Shown: in pieces, positions 16,232 through 25,821 of the stretch | Numbering within the stretch: position 1 is the first letter of the stretch | How the letters are laid out: each line of letters opens with the position of its first letter | NCBI GenBank assembly: GCA_043778625.1 | Contig: JAYWFU010000104.1 | Location: 4,996-68,995, forward strand | DNA from: JACMRI01 sp043778625 | Lineage (GTDB): Bacteria; Bacteroidota; Bacteroidia; UBA4408 | Length of the DNA stretch: 64,000 bases | Reading direction: 5' to 3' | The notes under the pieces: model-generated | The model's input: only the letters and a program-made list of their open reading frames with translations | The model's database searches: none | Told to the model about the DNA's origin: nothing | Translations under genes and position numbers: made by a program

Positions 16232-17056
16232 CTATTTTTTTCTACGTTGAACAATATAATCATTAGAATATTTTTTAGGTGCTCTAGTTTTGTAACCTTT
16301 AGAAGGTATTCCATTACGAGAACGTGGATGTCCTCCTGAAGCACGACCTTCACCACCGCCCATAGGGTGATCAACAGGATTCATCACTACAGGACGAGTA
16401 CGTGGACGTACACCTTTCCAACGTGAGCGACCTGCTTTACCACTTACTTCAAGACTATGGTCAGGATTTGAAACTGAACCTATAGTAGCTACACAAGTTG
16501 ATAAAATCATACGAGTTTCACTTGAAGGTAATTTGATAATTGCATATTTTCCGTCACGAGCAGCAAGAGTTGCAGATGAACCAGCGCTTCTAACTATTTT
16601 ACCACCTTGTCCAGGTTTTAATTCTACGTTATGTATTGTAGATCCTAGAGGTATTATTGATAAAGGAAGTGTATTGCCAACTTCTGGTGCAACATTTGCA
16701 CCAGCTTCAATAGTTTGTCCTACCTTTAAACCGTGTGGAGCAAGTATATAACGTTTATCTCCATTTACGAAGAATACTAATGCAATACGAGCAGAACGAT
16801 TAGGATCGTACTCTATTGTTTTAACTGTACCTTTTACTCCTTGATTTTCACGTTTGAAATCAATAATACGATATCTTTGTTTATGACCACCACCGATGTA
16901 GCGCATAGTCATTTTACCTGTATTGTTACGTCCTCCTGATTTAGACTGTTTGTCTAATAATGATTTTTCAGGTCTAGCAGCTGTTACTTCATCAAAAGTA
17001 TTTGCTACTTTGAAACGTAAACTAGGCGTTAAGGGTCTTAATTTTTTTAGTCCCAT
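16232..17056 (-). CDS. rplB: 50S ribosomal protein L2
   Basis: A 274-residue L2, required for subunit joining and close to the peptidyl transferase centre. The universally conserved loop VDHPMGGGEGRASGGHPRS is intact, including the histidine next to the active site. The C-terminal KGYKTRAPKKYSNDYIVQRR is typical. It lies 5 bases after rplW. Confidence 0.99.
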   Translation of the reverse strand: MGLKKLRPLTPSLRFKVANTFDEVTAARPEKSLLDKQSKSGGRNNTGKMTMRYIGGGHKQRYRIIDFKRENQGVKGTVKTIEYDPNRSARIALVFFVNGDKRYILAPHGLKVGQTIEAGANVAPEVGNTLPLSIIPLGSTIHNVELKPGQGGKIVRSAGSSATLAARDGKYAIIKLPSSETRMILSTCVATIGSVSNPDHSLEVSGKAGRSRWKGVRPRTRPVVMNPVDHPMGGGEGRASGGHPRSRNGIPSKGYKTRAPKKYSNDYIVQRRKK

Positions 17057-17061
17057 TTCTA

Positions 17062-17355
17062 TTAAATATTACTGTAAAAATCTATTGTTTCACCTTTCTT
17101 TAAGGTTACTATTGCTTTTCTGCATCTTTTAGCTATACCACTAGCTATTCCTGAACGAGTATATCTTGATTTAAACTTACCACCATAGTTTTGAGTATTA
17201 ACTGAATCAACAGTTACACCGTAAGTTTTCTCAATCGTTTTTTTAATTTCTACTTTGTTAGCTTTTTGAGATACAATAAAACCATATTGGTTCAATGTAG
17301 TAGCTAGTTTAGTAAACTTTTCAGTTACAATTGGTTTTAAAATAATTCCTTCCAT
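17062..17355 (-). CDS. rplW: 50S ribosomal protein L23
   Basis: A 97-residue L23 at the exit-tunnel rim, docking site for trigger factor. It starts MEGIILKPIVTEKFTKL and carries NKVEIKKTIEKTYGVTVDSV, the conserved helix and strand of the family. One base separates it from rplD and 5 from rplB, suggesting translational coupling. Confidence 0.98.
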   Translation of the reverse strand: MEGIILKPIVTEKFTKLATTLNQYGFIVSQKANKVEIKKTIEKTYGVTVDSVNTQNYGGKFKSRYTRSGIASGIAKRCRKAIVTLKKGETIDFYSNI

Positions 17356-17356
17356 T

Positions 17357-17983
17357 TTAGTTCAGCATTTTTTCGATGTTAGCAATAGCTCCTTCAACTA
17401 ATACAAGTTTTTTAGCATTTAAAATGTCATAAGTATTTAATTGACTTACAGCCATAACTTGCACTCTTTGTATGTTGCGAGACGACAAATATACATTTTT
17501 ATTTATATCATCAAATATAAATAATGTTTTTTGTGCAGAAAGATTCAAATTATCTATGATCGATATAAATTCTTTTGTTTTTGGCTTATCAAAAGTAAAT
17601 GACTCAACTAAAGTAATGTTATTTTCTTTTGCTTTATAACTTAAAGCAGACTTACGAGCAAGATCTTTTACTTTCTTGTTTAATTTGAAAGTATAGTTAC
17701 GAGGACGAGGACCGAAAGCTCTACCACCGCCTACAAATAGAGGTGATTTTTTTGAACCCGCACGTGCTCCTCCTGTTCCTTTTTGACGTTTTAACTTTTT
17801 GGTAGTTGCTGATATTTCAGCGCGTTCTTTAGATTTATGTGTACCTTGACGTTGATTAGCTAGATATAATTTTACATCTAAATAGATTGCGTGATCAACT
17901 GGTTCAACACCAAATACTGATTCAGGTAATGTAACTGACTTTGCAGTTTCTTTTCCTTTTGTGTTATGTACTTTTAATTCCAT
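17357..17983 (-). CDS. rplD: 50S ribosomal protein L4
   Basis: A 208-residue L4, whose extended loop reaches the tunnel constriction; in enterobacteria it also represses the S10 operon. I start at the internal ATG giving MELKVHNTKGKETAKSV, since a longer frame would overlap rplC. The loop QKGTGGARAGSKKSPLFVGG is clear. The gap to rplC is then 7 bases. Confidence 0.98.
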   Translation of the reverse strand: MELKVHNTKGKETAKSVTLPESVFGVEPVDHAIYLDVKLYLANQRQGTHKSKERAEISATTKKLKRQKGTGGARAGSKKSPLFVGGGRAFGPRPRNYTFKLNKKVKDLARKSALSYKAKENNITLVESFTFDKPKTKEFISIIDNLNLSAQKTLFIFDDINKNVYLSSRNIQRVQVMAVSQLNTYDILNAKKLVLVEGAIANIEKMLN

Positions 17984-17990
17984 CTCTCTA

Positions 17991-18611
17991 TTATTTTTCA
18001 ACTTTAATAAAAGAACCATTAAATCCTGGGATACTTCCTTTGATAATCAAAAGGTTTTTGTCAGTAATAATTTTAACCACTTCTAAGTTGGTTGCTTTTA
18101 CTGTTGCATTACCTGTTTGACCAGCCATACGCATACCTTTAAATACACGTGAAGGCCAAGATGACGCTCCTAATGAACCTGGTGCACGTTGACGGTCATG
18201 CTGACCGTGTGTGCTCCCTCCTACTCCTGAGAATCCGTGACGTTTTACAACACCTTGGAAACCCTTACCTTTAGACGTACCTGTAACATCGATATAATCT
18301 CCTTCTTCAAATATAGAAACATTAATTTCTTGACCTAGAGATATTGATTGAAGTTCAAATTTTTTGAATTCTTGAACTTTACGCATATTTTTAGTTCCAG
18401 CTTTTTTAAAGTGCCCTTGTAGAGCGCCAGTAGTATGCTTATCTTTTTTTTCTTGATAGCCTAATTGTAAGGCTGAATAACCATCTTTTTCGATAGTTTT
18501 TATTTGTGTAACAAAGCAAGGACCTACTTCCAATACAGTGCAAGGAATTAATTTTCCTTTTGCATCGTAAGCACTAGTCATGCCTATTTTTTTACCTATT
18601 AAACCTGCCAT
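17991..18611 (-). CDS. rplC: 50S ribosomal protein L3
   Basis: A 206-residue L3, one of the two 50S assembly initiators, reaching toward the peptidyl transferase centre. It starts MAGLIGKKIGMTSAYDAKG. The conserved W-loop region reads GSTHGQHDRQRAPGSLGAS followed by KGMRMAGQTGN. Length is normal. It is 31 bases downstream of rpsJ. Confidence 0.99.
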   Translation of the reverse strand: MAGLIGKKIGMTSAYDAKGKLIPCTVLEVGPCFVTQIKTIEKDGYSALQLGYQEKKDKHTTGALQGHFKKAGTKNMRKVQEFKKFELQSISLGQEINVSIFEEGDYIDVTGTSKGKGFQGVVKRHGFSGVGGSTHGQHDRQRAPGSLGASSWPSRVFKGMRMAGQTGNATVKATNLEVVKIITDKNLLIIKGSIPGFNGSFIKVEK

Positions 18612-18642
18612 AATTTCTATATGAGATTTTAATTGTTAACTA

Positions 18643-18948
18643 CTAAACCTTAATTTCTACTTCTACACCGCTTGGTAACTCTAATTTCATTAAAGCATCT
18701 ACTGTTTTAGTAGTAGAGCTATAAATGTCAAGTAAGCGCTTGTATGAACACAATTGGAATTGTTCACGTGCTTTCTTGTTTACGTGTGGTGAACGTAATA
18801 CAGTGAAAATCTTTTTGTTTGTAGGAAGTGGAATTGGTCCACTAACAACTGCTCCAGTAGCTTTTACAGTTTTAACAATTTTCTCTGCCGATTTGTCGAC
18901 TAGATTGTAGTCGTACGATTTTAATTTAATTCTAATTTTTTGACTCAT
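18643..18948 (-). CDS. rpsJ: 30S ribosomal protein S10
   Basis: A 101-residue S10 of the 30S head, also the NusE partner in antitermination. Start MSQKIRIKLKSYDYNLVDKS and core GPIPLPTNKKIFTVLRSPHV are canonical. It directly follows fusA (17 bases) with no tuf gene between, the arrangement typical of Bacteroidota. Confidence 0.99.
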   Translation of the reverse strand: MSQKIRIKLKSYDYNLVDKSAEKIVKTVKATGAVVSGPIPLPTNKKIFTVLRSPHVNKKAREQFQLCSYKRLLDIYSSTTKTVDALMKLELPSGVEVEIKV

Positions 18949-18965
18949 TTCACAGAATGATTTAA

Positions 18966-21080
18966 TTAAACTTTCTCAGTTTTTCCTTTTGATTTTGCGA
19001 TTACATCATCAGCGACGTTACGGGGAGCCTCAGCATAGTGTGAGAATTCCATTGAAGATGTAGCTCTACCAGAGGTAATTGTACGTAATGTTGTTACATA
19101 ACCAAACATTTCAGATAATGGAACCTTAGCTTTAACCACTTGGTTATTACCTTTAGAATCCATACCATCCAATTGACCACGGCGTTTATTTAAATCGCCT
19201 ACAACATCACCCATATTTTGATCTGGGGTTACTACTTCAATTTTCATTATTGGCTCTAACAACACCGGATTGGCTTTCGGCAAAGCTTCGCGGAATGCTG
19301 TTTTTGCAGCTATTTCGAATGATAGTGAATCTGAATCGACAGCATGATAAGATCCATCAATAAGGACAATTTTTAAAGAGTCCATAGGATAGCCAGCTAA
19401 TACACCATTAACCATGGCAGCTTTAAATCCTTTTTCTACTGAAGGAATAAATTCTCGAGGAATATTACCACCCTTTACTTCGTTAACAAATTGTAATGGA
19501 CTTTTTTCAATGTCCCAATCTTTGTCAACTGGTGATACGGTAAACTGAATATCAGCAAACTTACCGCGACCACCTGATTGTTTTTTGTATACTTCACGGT
19601 GGTTTAATGTACCGTTAATACTTTCTTTGTAAGATACTTGAGGTGCACCTTGATTGATTTCTACCTTAAACTCACGACGTAAACGGTCAACAATGATCTC
19701 TAAGTGAAGTTCACCCATACCACTAATGATTGTTTGTCCTGAATCTTCATCCGTTTTAACACGGAATGTAGGATCTTCCTCAGCTAATTTACCTAAAGCC
19801 ATTCCTAATCTATCTAAGTCAGCTTGAGTTTTAGGCTCAATAGCTACTCCAATAACTGGTTCAGGAAAGTTCATTGCTTCCAATACTATTGGATTACCTT
19901 CATGGCATAAAGTATCACCAGTTTTGATGTCTTTAAATCCAACCGCTGCTCCAATATCACCTGCTTCAATAAATTCAATTGAATTTTGTTTGTTAGCATG
20001 CATTTGGAATATACGTGAAATACGCTCTTTGTTTCCTGTGCGTGAATTTAATATATAAGAACCAGCATCTAAACGTCCTGAGTAAACACGGAAGAAGCAT
20101 AAACGACCTACAAATGGATCAGTTGCTATTTTAAATGCTAATGCAGTAAATGGCTCTTTGACATCTGGCTTGCGTATAATTTCAGCTTCAGTATCAGGGT
20201 GAGTACCTATTATACTTTCTTTATCAAGTGGGCTAGGCATTAATTCCATTACTAAATCCAACATTGTTTGTACACCTTTATTTTTAAAAGATGAACCACA
20301 TACCATTGGCACAATTTTGTTAGCAATACAAGCTTTACGCAATGCAGCTAAAACTTCAGCTTCAGTAATTGAATCAGGATTATCAAAGAACTTCTCCATA
20401 ATTTGATCATCAAATTCGGAAACTGCCTCTAACATTTTTTCTCTCCACTCAGTAGCTTCTTCCAACATATCAGCGGGAATTGGCACTACTTCGTAAGTCA
20501 TACCTTTATCAGTTTCGTTCCAAACCATTCCACGGAAGTTGATTAAATCAACTACTCCTTTAAATGTTTCTTCGGCACCGATTGGTAATTGTAACGGTAT
20601 AGCATTACCTCCTAAAACTTCGCGTACATCTTTAACAACTGATAAAAAATCAGCTCCAGAACGATCCATTTTATTGACGAAACCTATACGAGATACACCG
20701 TAATTATCAGCTAAGCGCCAGTTAGTTTCTGATTGAGGCTCAACACCATCAACGGCAGAAAATAAGAACACTAAGCCATCTAATACACGTAATGAACGAT
20801 TTACCTCAACAGTAAAATCTACGTGACCTGGTGTATCAATAATATTAATTTTATATTTGTTATTGCGATAATCCCAAAAACAAGTTGTAGCTGCAGAAGT
20901 AATTGTTATTCCACGCTCTTGCTCTTGAACCATCCAATCCATAGTAGCTGCACCATCATGTACCTCTCCTATTTTATGGTTAACTCCTGTGTAGTATAAA
21001 ATACGCTCAGTAGTTGTAGTTTTACCCGCATCGATATGCGCTGCAATACCTATGTTTCTAGTATATAATAAATCTGACAT
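18966..21080 (-). CDS. fusA: Elongation factor G
   Basis: A 704-residue translocation GTPase of full length. The G-domain motifs are intact: AHIDAGKT (14-21), DTPGH (82-86) and NKMD (136-139). Later domains include GMGELHLEIIVDRLRREF (domain III) and the C-terminal EMFGYVTTLRTITSGRA (domain V). It sits between rpsG and rpsJ with gaps of 24 and 17 bases. Confidence 0.99.
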   Translation of the reverse strand: MSDLLYTRNIGIAAHIDAGKTTTTERILYYTGVNHKIGEVHDGAATMDWMVQEQERGITITSAATTCFWDYRNNKYKINIIDTPGHVDFTVEVNRSLRVLDGLVFLFSAVDGVEPQSETNWRLADNYGVSRIGFVNKMDRSGADFLSVVKDVREVLGGNAIPLQLPIGAEETFKGVVDLINFRGMVWNETDKGMTYEVVPIPADMLEEATEWREKMLEAVSEFDDQIMEKFFDNPDSITEAEVLAALRKACIANKIVPMVCGSSFKNKGVQTMLDLVMELMPSPLDKESIIGTHPDTEAEIIRKPDVKEPFTALAFKIATDPFVGRLCFFRVYSGRLDAGSYILNSRTGNKERISRIFQMHANKQNSIEFIEAGDIGAAVGFKDIKTGDTLCHEGNPIVLEAMNFPEPVIGVAIEPKTQADLDRLGMALGKLAEEDPTFRVKTDEDSGQTIISGMGELHLEIIVDRLRREFKVEINQGAPQVSYKESINGTLNHREVYKKQSGGRGKFADIQFTVSPVDKDWDIEKSPLQFVNEVKGGNIPREFIPSVEKGFKAAMVNGVLAGYPMDSLKIVLIDGSYHAVDSDSLSFEIAAKTAFREALPKANPVLLEPIMKIEVVTPDQNMGDVVGDLNKRRGQLDGMDSKGNNQVVKAKVPLSEMFGYVTTLRTITSGRATSSMEFSHYAEAPRNVADDVIAKSKGKTEKV

Positions 21081-21104
21081 TGTTTATCTTTTTTTTATAT
21101 TAAA

Positions 21105-21572
21105 TTAGAAACGGAAATGAGAGAATGCTTTGTTAGCCTCTGCCATACGATGTGTATCTTCTTTCTTTTTGTAAGCTGCTCCCTCTTCTTTTGAAGCAGC
21201 TACAATTTCGTTAGCCAATTTAGCTGACATTGATTTATCGTTACGACGGCGTGAAAAAGTTATTAACCACTTCATACCTAATGCTAACTTACGATCAGGG
21301 CGAACCTCTATTGGGATTTGAAAGTTAGCTCCACCTACACGGCGGCTTTTTACTTCAACTGAAGGAGATACGTTTTCGATTGCTTTTTTAAACACATCTA
21401 AACCATTCAACTCCGTTTTTTTAGCTGCTATATCAACTGCATCATAAAACACTTTGTAAGCGGTAGATTTTTTACCTCCGTACATTAAGTTGTTTACAAA
21501 CTTTGCAACCATTACATCATTAAACTTTGGATCAGGCAATACAAGGCGTTTTTTCGCTTTTGCTTTTCTCAT
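21105..21572 (-). CDS. rpsG: 30S ribosomal protein S7
   Basis: A 155-residue S7, the assembly initiator of the 30S head, close to the E-site tRNA. The N-terminal MRKAKAKKRLVLPDPKF and the segment VEVKSRRVGGANFQIPIEV are diagnostic, as is the KKKEDTHRMAEANKAFSHF tail. It lies 33 bases downstream of rpsL. Confidence 0.99.
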   Translation of the reverse strand: MRKAKAKKRLVLPDPKFNDVMVAKFVNNLMYGGKKSTAYKVFYDAVDIAAKKTELNGLDVFKKAIENVSPSVEVKSRRVGGANFQIPIEVRPDRKLALGMKWLITFSRRRNDKSMSAKLANEIVAASKEEGAAYKKKEDTHRMAEANKAFSHFRF

Positions 21573-21605
21573 AATTATATACTTTTATTAATTGTAGTGT
21601 TACGA

Positions 21606-22013
21606 TTATTTCTTTTTCTTAGCTGGAGCTGCAGCAGCACCCGCTTTAGGTTTTTTAGTTCCGTATTTAGAACGACGTTGATTACGTCCATCAACTCCCG
21701 AAGTATCCAAAGCACCACGTACTACGTGATACTTAACACCTGGTAAGTCTTTAACACGACCTCCACGAACAAGTACAATTGAGTGTTCTTGTAAATTATG
21801 CCCTTCTCCTGGTATGTAAGCAGACACTACTGTACTGTTTGTTAAACGTACACGAGCTACTTTACGCATTGCAGAATTAGGTTTTTTTGGAGTTGTAGTG
21901 TACACACGTACACATACACCTCTGCGTTGCGGGCATGCATTTAATGCAGCGGCCTTTTTTCTGTAAGTTTTGTCGGTTCTACCCGTTCTTACTAGTTGCG
22001 AAATTGTAGGCAT
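21606..22013 (-). CDS. rpsL: 30S ribosomal protein S12
   Basis: A 135-residue S12, the decoding-centre protein and first gene of the 18-kb block. The streptomycin-related positions carry the wild-type residues: Lys43/Lys44 in TPKKPNSA and Lys88 in GRVKDLPG, so no resistance allele is seen. The last 14 residues are an Ala/Lys tail. A well-formed promoter lies about 50 bases upstream of the start. Confidence 0.99.
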   Translation of the reverse strand: MPTISQLVRTGRTDKTYRKKAAALNACPQRRGVCVRVYTTTPKKPNSAMRKVARVRLTNSTVVSAYIPGEGHNLQEHSIVLVRGGRVKDLPGVKYHVVRGALDTSGVDGRNQRRSKYGTKKPKAGAAAAPAKKKK

Positions 22014-22369
22014 TTCTTAATTTTAGATTGTTTGTTGTTATCTCTATTCTGTATAATCATGCAAAAGTAATATTCTTATTGGAATAACAATACTCTGCTA
22101 CAAATTTATTAGCTTTTTAAAGTCTATTGTTAATAACTTTTGAATTATTTCGGCGACAGTTTTACTCTCCGCTTTGGTTAGCGTTATTGTTTATGGTTTC
22201 ATTTTTATTCGTTGAGTAACTTTATAACCTTGTAGAGGTTGATGCATTATTTTTTAATTTAATTAAAATATGCTACAATTGTGTTATAAGTTCGCTAGAG
22301 ATAAATTAATGTTTTTTTTTGCAGTACCGATTTATGTTTATTACCAAGTAATGCTCTTGTTGTTTTTAT
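22014..22369. other. Intergenic region upstream of rpsL
   Basis: About 356 bases between the rpsL start and the nadC stop. Apart from the promoter at 22062-22090 I see no gene or strong hairpin; the rest is AT-rich sequence. Confidence 0.6.
22062..22090 (-). promoter_or_regulatory. Bacteroidota-type promoter of the ribosomal superoperon
   Basis: On the minus strand a TTG (22088-22090) stands 18 bases upstream of TACTTTTG (22062-22069), which fits the TTG / TAnnTTTG consensus for the primary sigma factor of this phylum. The distance to the rpsL start leaves a leader of about 40 bases. The promoter call is by motif and position only. Confidence 0.7.
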
Positions 22370-23209
22370 CTAAACGGTTACTGCTTTTAGTGATAAGTCT
22401 AAACTTTTTACGCTATGGGTGATCCCACCTACTGATATGTAATTAACCCCTGTGCGTGCGTAGGCATTAATAGTTGCTTCGGTTATGCCTCCACTTACTT
22501 CTGTAACAAACCTATTATTTATTAGTAATAATGCTTGGCTAACATCCTCCACACTAAAGTTGTCTAACATTATGCGTTGCACGTTGCCTGTGGCTAGCAC
22601 TTGTTGTACTTCGGCTATGTTGCGAGTTTCTATTTCTATTGGTAACTGTAAGTTATTATCCAGTAGGTATTTATTAGTTTTTACTATGGCTTGGGCTATT
22701 CCGCCAGCATAATCAACATGGTTGTCTTTAAGCATTATCATATCATACAACCCAAAACGGTGGTTATGCCCCCCTCCTATTAGCACCGCTTGTTTTTCGA
22801 GCATACGCATGTTGGGGGTAGTTTTGCGGGTATCAAGTAATTTACAATTTGTATCTTTTATTAATTGTACAAAATAGTTAGTGCGAGTAGCTATGCCACT
22901 CATGCGTTGCATTATATTAAGCACTAAGCGTTCGGCTTTGAGTATGCTTTGCGCGCTACCTTGCACATAAAAAGCTACATCGCCATATTTTACAATAGCC
23001 CCATCGTTTAACAATATTTCTAGTTGCAATTTATCGTCCACCAACTTAAATACTTGTAATGCTATATCAACTCCGGCTAGTATGCCATTATCTTTTACTA
23101 AAAGTTTGGCTTTATTGGTGGTGTCATTAGGCACGCAAGCGAGTGATGAATGGTCGCCTGTGCCTACATCTTCAAGTAATGCTTCAGTTAAAAATTCTGT
23201 TACTGTCAT
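22370..23209 (-). CDS. nadC: Nicotinate-nucleotide diphosphorylase (carboxylating)
   Basis: A 279-residue quinolinate phosphoribosyltransferase, which makes nicotinate mononucleotide from quinolinate and PRPP in de novo NAD synthesis in the cytosol. Motifs are EDVGTGDHSS near the N-terminus, LDTRKTTPNMRMLEKQAV, and GGGHNHRFGLYDMIMLKDNH with the substrate-binding basic residues. Length is normal. It lies 13 bases behind the deacetylase-like gene and may share its transcript; nadA and nadB are not in the window. Confidence 0.96.
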   Translation of the reverse strand: MTVTEFLTEALLEDVGTGDHSSLACVPNDTTNKAKLLVKDNGILAGVDIALQVFKLVDDKLQLEILLNDGAIVKYGDVAFYVQGSAQSILKAERLVLNIMQRMSGIATRTNYFVQLIKDTNCKLLDTRKTTPNMRMLEKQAVLIGGGHNHRFGLYDMIMLKDNHVDYAGGIAQAIVKTNKYLLDNNLQLPIEIETRNIAEVQQVLATGNVQRIMLDNFSVEDVSQALLLINNRFVTEVSGGITEATINAYARTGVNYISVGGITHSVKSLDLSLKAVTV

Positions 23210-23222
23210 AGTAAATTATATA

Positions 23223-24539
23223 TTATTGTTGTGCTTGCTGCAATGTATGTTCAAATACTTGTCGCCAATTTTTCCAAATAGCATTTTCGCTTAATGTTTC
23301 GTTGTGCCAAAGGCTTATAAACGTACCATTAACGGCTTTAGTTTCTTGTATGAGTTGGGTTATCACTTTTTGAGCTTCGACAATTGGTAGTTTTTGATAC
23401 AAATGCAGTGTTGCGTCCATAACCTGAAACGGATGAATACATAGTTTTGTTTCGGACTCCAAATCTAAATCATAAAACAAAAATGGTGTACAAGTACCCG
23501 CTCTAAACCCCGTTTGCTGGGCAAAACCCATTGAATAATCATTTTGAATATCCACCTGCAATAGTTTGCGGTAGGTTTCGGGAAATTGTAGTTTTAAAAA
23601 ATGTTGGCGGCTCATGGTTAAATCGCGATGAGTTACTTTTTCGAGCGATTGTTTTTCGCGTAACAGATAGCGTTCGGCTGTATTGCTTGCATACGAGGGG
23701 TGTAAGCCTATTTGCGACACATCGGCAATGGATTTAATGAGCGATTGAAACGATTTGTTTTTAATGGATAAATTGGTATCGTACTTGCTGTATTGCCCCA
23801 CCAAAAAAAAGAAAATAACTTTGGTACTATATTTTTGATGTTGCGTATGAATGTAATTGTAAGTATTGTAAGGATCGTTGGTAAGTTTGGCAAACACTTT
23901 AAAACGCTCAGTAAGTTGCTTTAAATCAAGCCGTACAATATTACGTACAAGCGAAAGTGCGCTACGTATTAGGCCCTTGTGTAAGTAAGCGTAGGCATTG
24001 TCAATATCAATGGTAGAAATGTATTGATAGCTTCGTTTTTTGATTACTAACGTGGGAAATGCTGTGGTTAATACACTTTGTAATTGGAGTATCCATCTAT
24101 CTACCACAGCTAATTGCAAAAAATTATGTTGATAAGCTAATGTGTTTTGTGGGTGAAATCTATCGTGATTATCTCTAATGGTAGGTAAATACTCCTCATA
24201 CCTACTTATCATATAAAATACTGCCGAAAATATATCATAAGGTAACGCCGCATTAACTGAAGTGCTAAAAAATACAGGTGTTTGCAGGTGCTGAAATACC
24301 TTAATAGACTGCTCATTAATTCCAGTTTCTTTGAGTAATCCGTTAGGGAACACTATTATTTCGTTAGTAACGGTTGATGGTGTACGCGAATAATTGAGTT
24401 TGGCTATTACCGAGGAGGATTCGTTATAGTCGTTGATGTTGGTGGTAGTAGTATATTGAATGCCTAAAAAATCGTTAAAAATAAAATTTAATGTATACCG
24501 CAATCGGTTAGTACTGTATGGAGTGTATATTAATAACAT
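23223..24539 (-). CDS. Polysaccharide-deacetylase-fold protein (DUF7033-like)
   Basis: A 438-residue protein resembling the Bacteroidota family in which an N-terminal DUF7033-like region (about 1-140, with FYMISRYEEYLP) precedes a NodB-like barrel. Barrel landmarks are STIDIDNAYA (about residue 180, the metal-binding Asp site), IGLHPSYAS (His loop) and GFRAGTCTPFLFYDL. There is no signal peptide, so it is likely cytosolic. It may act on a surface-glycan precursor, but the substrate is unknown. It precedes nadC by 13 bases, which is probably a fortuitous pairing. Confidence 0.7.
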   Translation of the reverse strand: MLLIYTPYSTNRLRYTLNFIFNDFLGIQYTTTTNINDYNESSSVIAKLNYSRTPSTVTNEIIVFPNGLLKETGINEQSIKVFQHLQTPVFFSTSVNAALPYDIFSAVFYMISRYEEYLPTIRDNHDRFHPQNTLAYQHNFLQLAVVDRWILQLQSVLTTAFPTLVIKKRSYQYISTIDIDNAYAYLHKGLIRSALSLVRNIVRLDLKQLTERFKVFAKLTNDPYNTYNYIHTQHQKYSTKVIFFFLVGQYSKYDTNLSIKNKSFQSLIKSIADVSQIGLHPSYASNTAERYLLREKQSLEKVTHRDLTMSRQHFLKLQFPETYRKLLQVDIQNDYSMGFAQQTGFRAGTCTPFLFYDLDLESETKLCIHPFQVMDATLHLYQKLPIVEAQKVITQLIQETKAVNGTFISLWHNETLSENAIWKNWRQVFEHTLQQAQQ

Positions 24540-24635
24540 TGCGTTATAGATTATTATAATTCAAAAACAAAAATAGCTAATATTATTTTTACGGAGATGT
24601 ATTTTGTCAATTTTTAAAACAGTTTTTTTTTAATA

Positions 24636-24670
24636 AAAAAAGCCCTAACAATTATGTTAGGGCTTTTTTT
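24636..24670 (-). terminator. Rho-independent terminator, usable on both strands
   Basis: AGCCCTAACA and TGTTAGGGCT pair around a four-base loop, with A- and T-runs of seven bases on the two sides. It ends the minus-strand cargo gene whose stop is at 24697. Confidence 0.85.
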
Positions 24671-24696
24671 GTTTAGGAATTAAATTATACTACTAA

Positions 24697-25695
24697 TTAC
24701 TTAGCTACCGTAAAACGTACTGGTGTAGTGTTTCCTACGCGTACTATGTAATTACCATTAGCTAAGTTAGCTATGTTAATGGTATGATTTGTAGCACTTA
24801 CTTGCTCAGTTAATACTACTGCGCCTAGAGTATTGTAGACGTTAACTACTGCTCCAGCTTCAACATTACCTAAAGTAATAAAGCTAGTGGCGGGATTAGG
24901 GTATAAAGTACTTGTAGTTGTAGTTGTAGTTACACTTTTAACTCCAACTGTACCATTTTCGACTACTAAAAACTCATCTAAAGCTAAACCATTCATATCA
25001 TTAGCGTTATGATTTACAAATAAATAAGTTATTGCATTGTTAAATGTAGCTGGAATAACCACTGATTTTTTGTACCATTTTTTAAAATTAGAAGTGGTAT
25101 CACCTTTCGTTGAGTTAGCTGCAGTAGTATCATTATCCATAATAGTTTTTAATGTAACGCGAGTTGATGCGGCATAATTGTTAGCAGAATCAGGTTTAAC
25201 ATTGCTAGCATATACTACATAACCATCACGGAAATCTTTATCAAAATAAGTATGTTTCCAGCTGAATGTAGCACCATTAACGGGCATTTTTAATGCTCCA
25301 AAACCTAAATAGTTGTTAGCTGCTGCTGGACTTGCGTAGTAAGAACTAGCTAGAGCAAATACATTAGTATCGCCAGGAGCTCGTACTACTTGAAAAAAGC
25401 CAAAACCAGGCGTACTTTTAATTGATCCTGCATTCATAGCCGCTTTGTTAACAGTACCTACAACTAAGCCAAAACCAGGTTGAACTGCCGTAGGCGATAT
25501 CTTTGGTGATTTTTCAATATTATAGAAAAATACAGTATCACCAACTGCTGCTGTGCGTGCTGCCAATAAATTGTTTGATATTAACGAAGCTTCTTTTGCT
25601 AAGTTAACTGTTGTTGAAGTAGTACGTGCATTTTGTGCGTTTGCTACTGTTGCAAGTGCTAGTAAGCTTGCTGCCATTGTGTAAATTTTTTTCAT
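24697..25695 (-). CDS. Secreted protein with type IX (Por) sorting domain
   Basis: A 332-residue exported protein. Residues 1-20 are a Sec signal (ending VANAQ). The middle has the look of a beta-sandwich carbohydrate- or ligand-binding module (FSWKHTYFDKDFRDGYVVYA, LALDEFLVVENG), similar to anchor domains in this phylum, but no enzyme signature is visible. The last 70 residues form a type A sorting domain beginning TLYPNPATSF and ending with the conserved NGNYIVRV strand. It should be moved across the outer membrane by the type IX system. It is followed by a strong terminator. Confidence 0.8.
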   Translation of the reverse strand: MKKIYTMAASLLALATVANAQNARTTSTTVNLAKEASLISNNLLAARTAAVGDTVFFYNIEKSPKISPTAVQPGFGLVVGTVNKAAMNAGSIKSTPGFGFFQVVRAPGDTNVFALASSYYASPAAANNYLGFGALKMPVNGATFSWKHTYFDKDFRDGYVVYASNVKPDSANNYAASTRVTLKTIMDNDTTAANSTKGDTTSNFKKWYKKSVVIPATFNNAITYLFVNHNANDMNGLALDEFLVVENGTVGVKSVTTTTTTSTLYPNPATSFITLGNVEAGAVVNVYNTLGAVVLTEQVSATNHTINIANLANGNYIVRVGNTTPVRFTVAK

Positions 25696-25770
25696 TTTTT
25701 TGTTTTTGGTTTTAATTGATTGTTGATTAATTGTTATTTGGCTATTTTTAAAATTACTTTAATTTTTATA

Positions 25771-25801
25771 GAAAAGCCCTAACATGATGATAGGGCTTTA
25801 A
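25771..25801 (-). terminator. Rho-independent terminator
   Basis: AAAGCCCT and AGGGCTTT pair around an 11-base loop between two cargo genes; the minus strand then has a short T-run. It lies 21 bases past the stop of the gene ending at 25822. Confidence 0.7.
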
Positions 25802-25821
25802 TAATATAAGTTAATTGAAAA

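Noticed and set aside
21606..22013. Streptomycin-resistance allele in S12
   Set aside because: The residues at positions 43 and 88 are the usual lysines.
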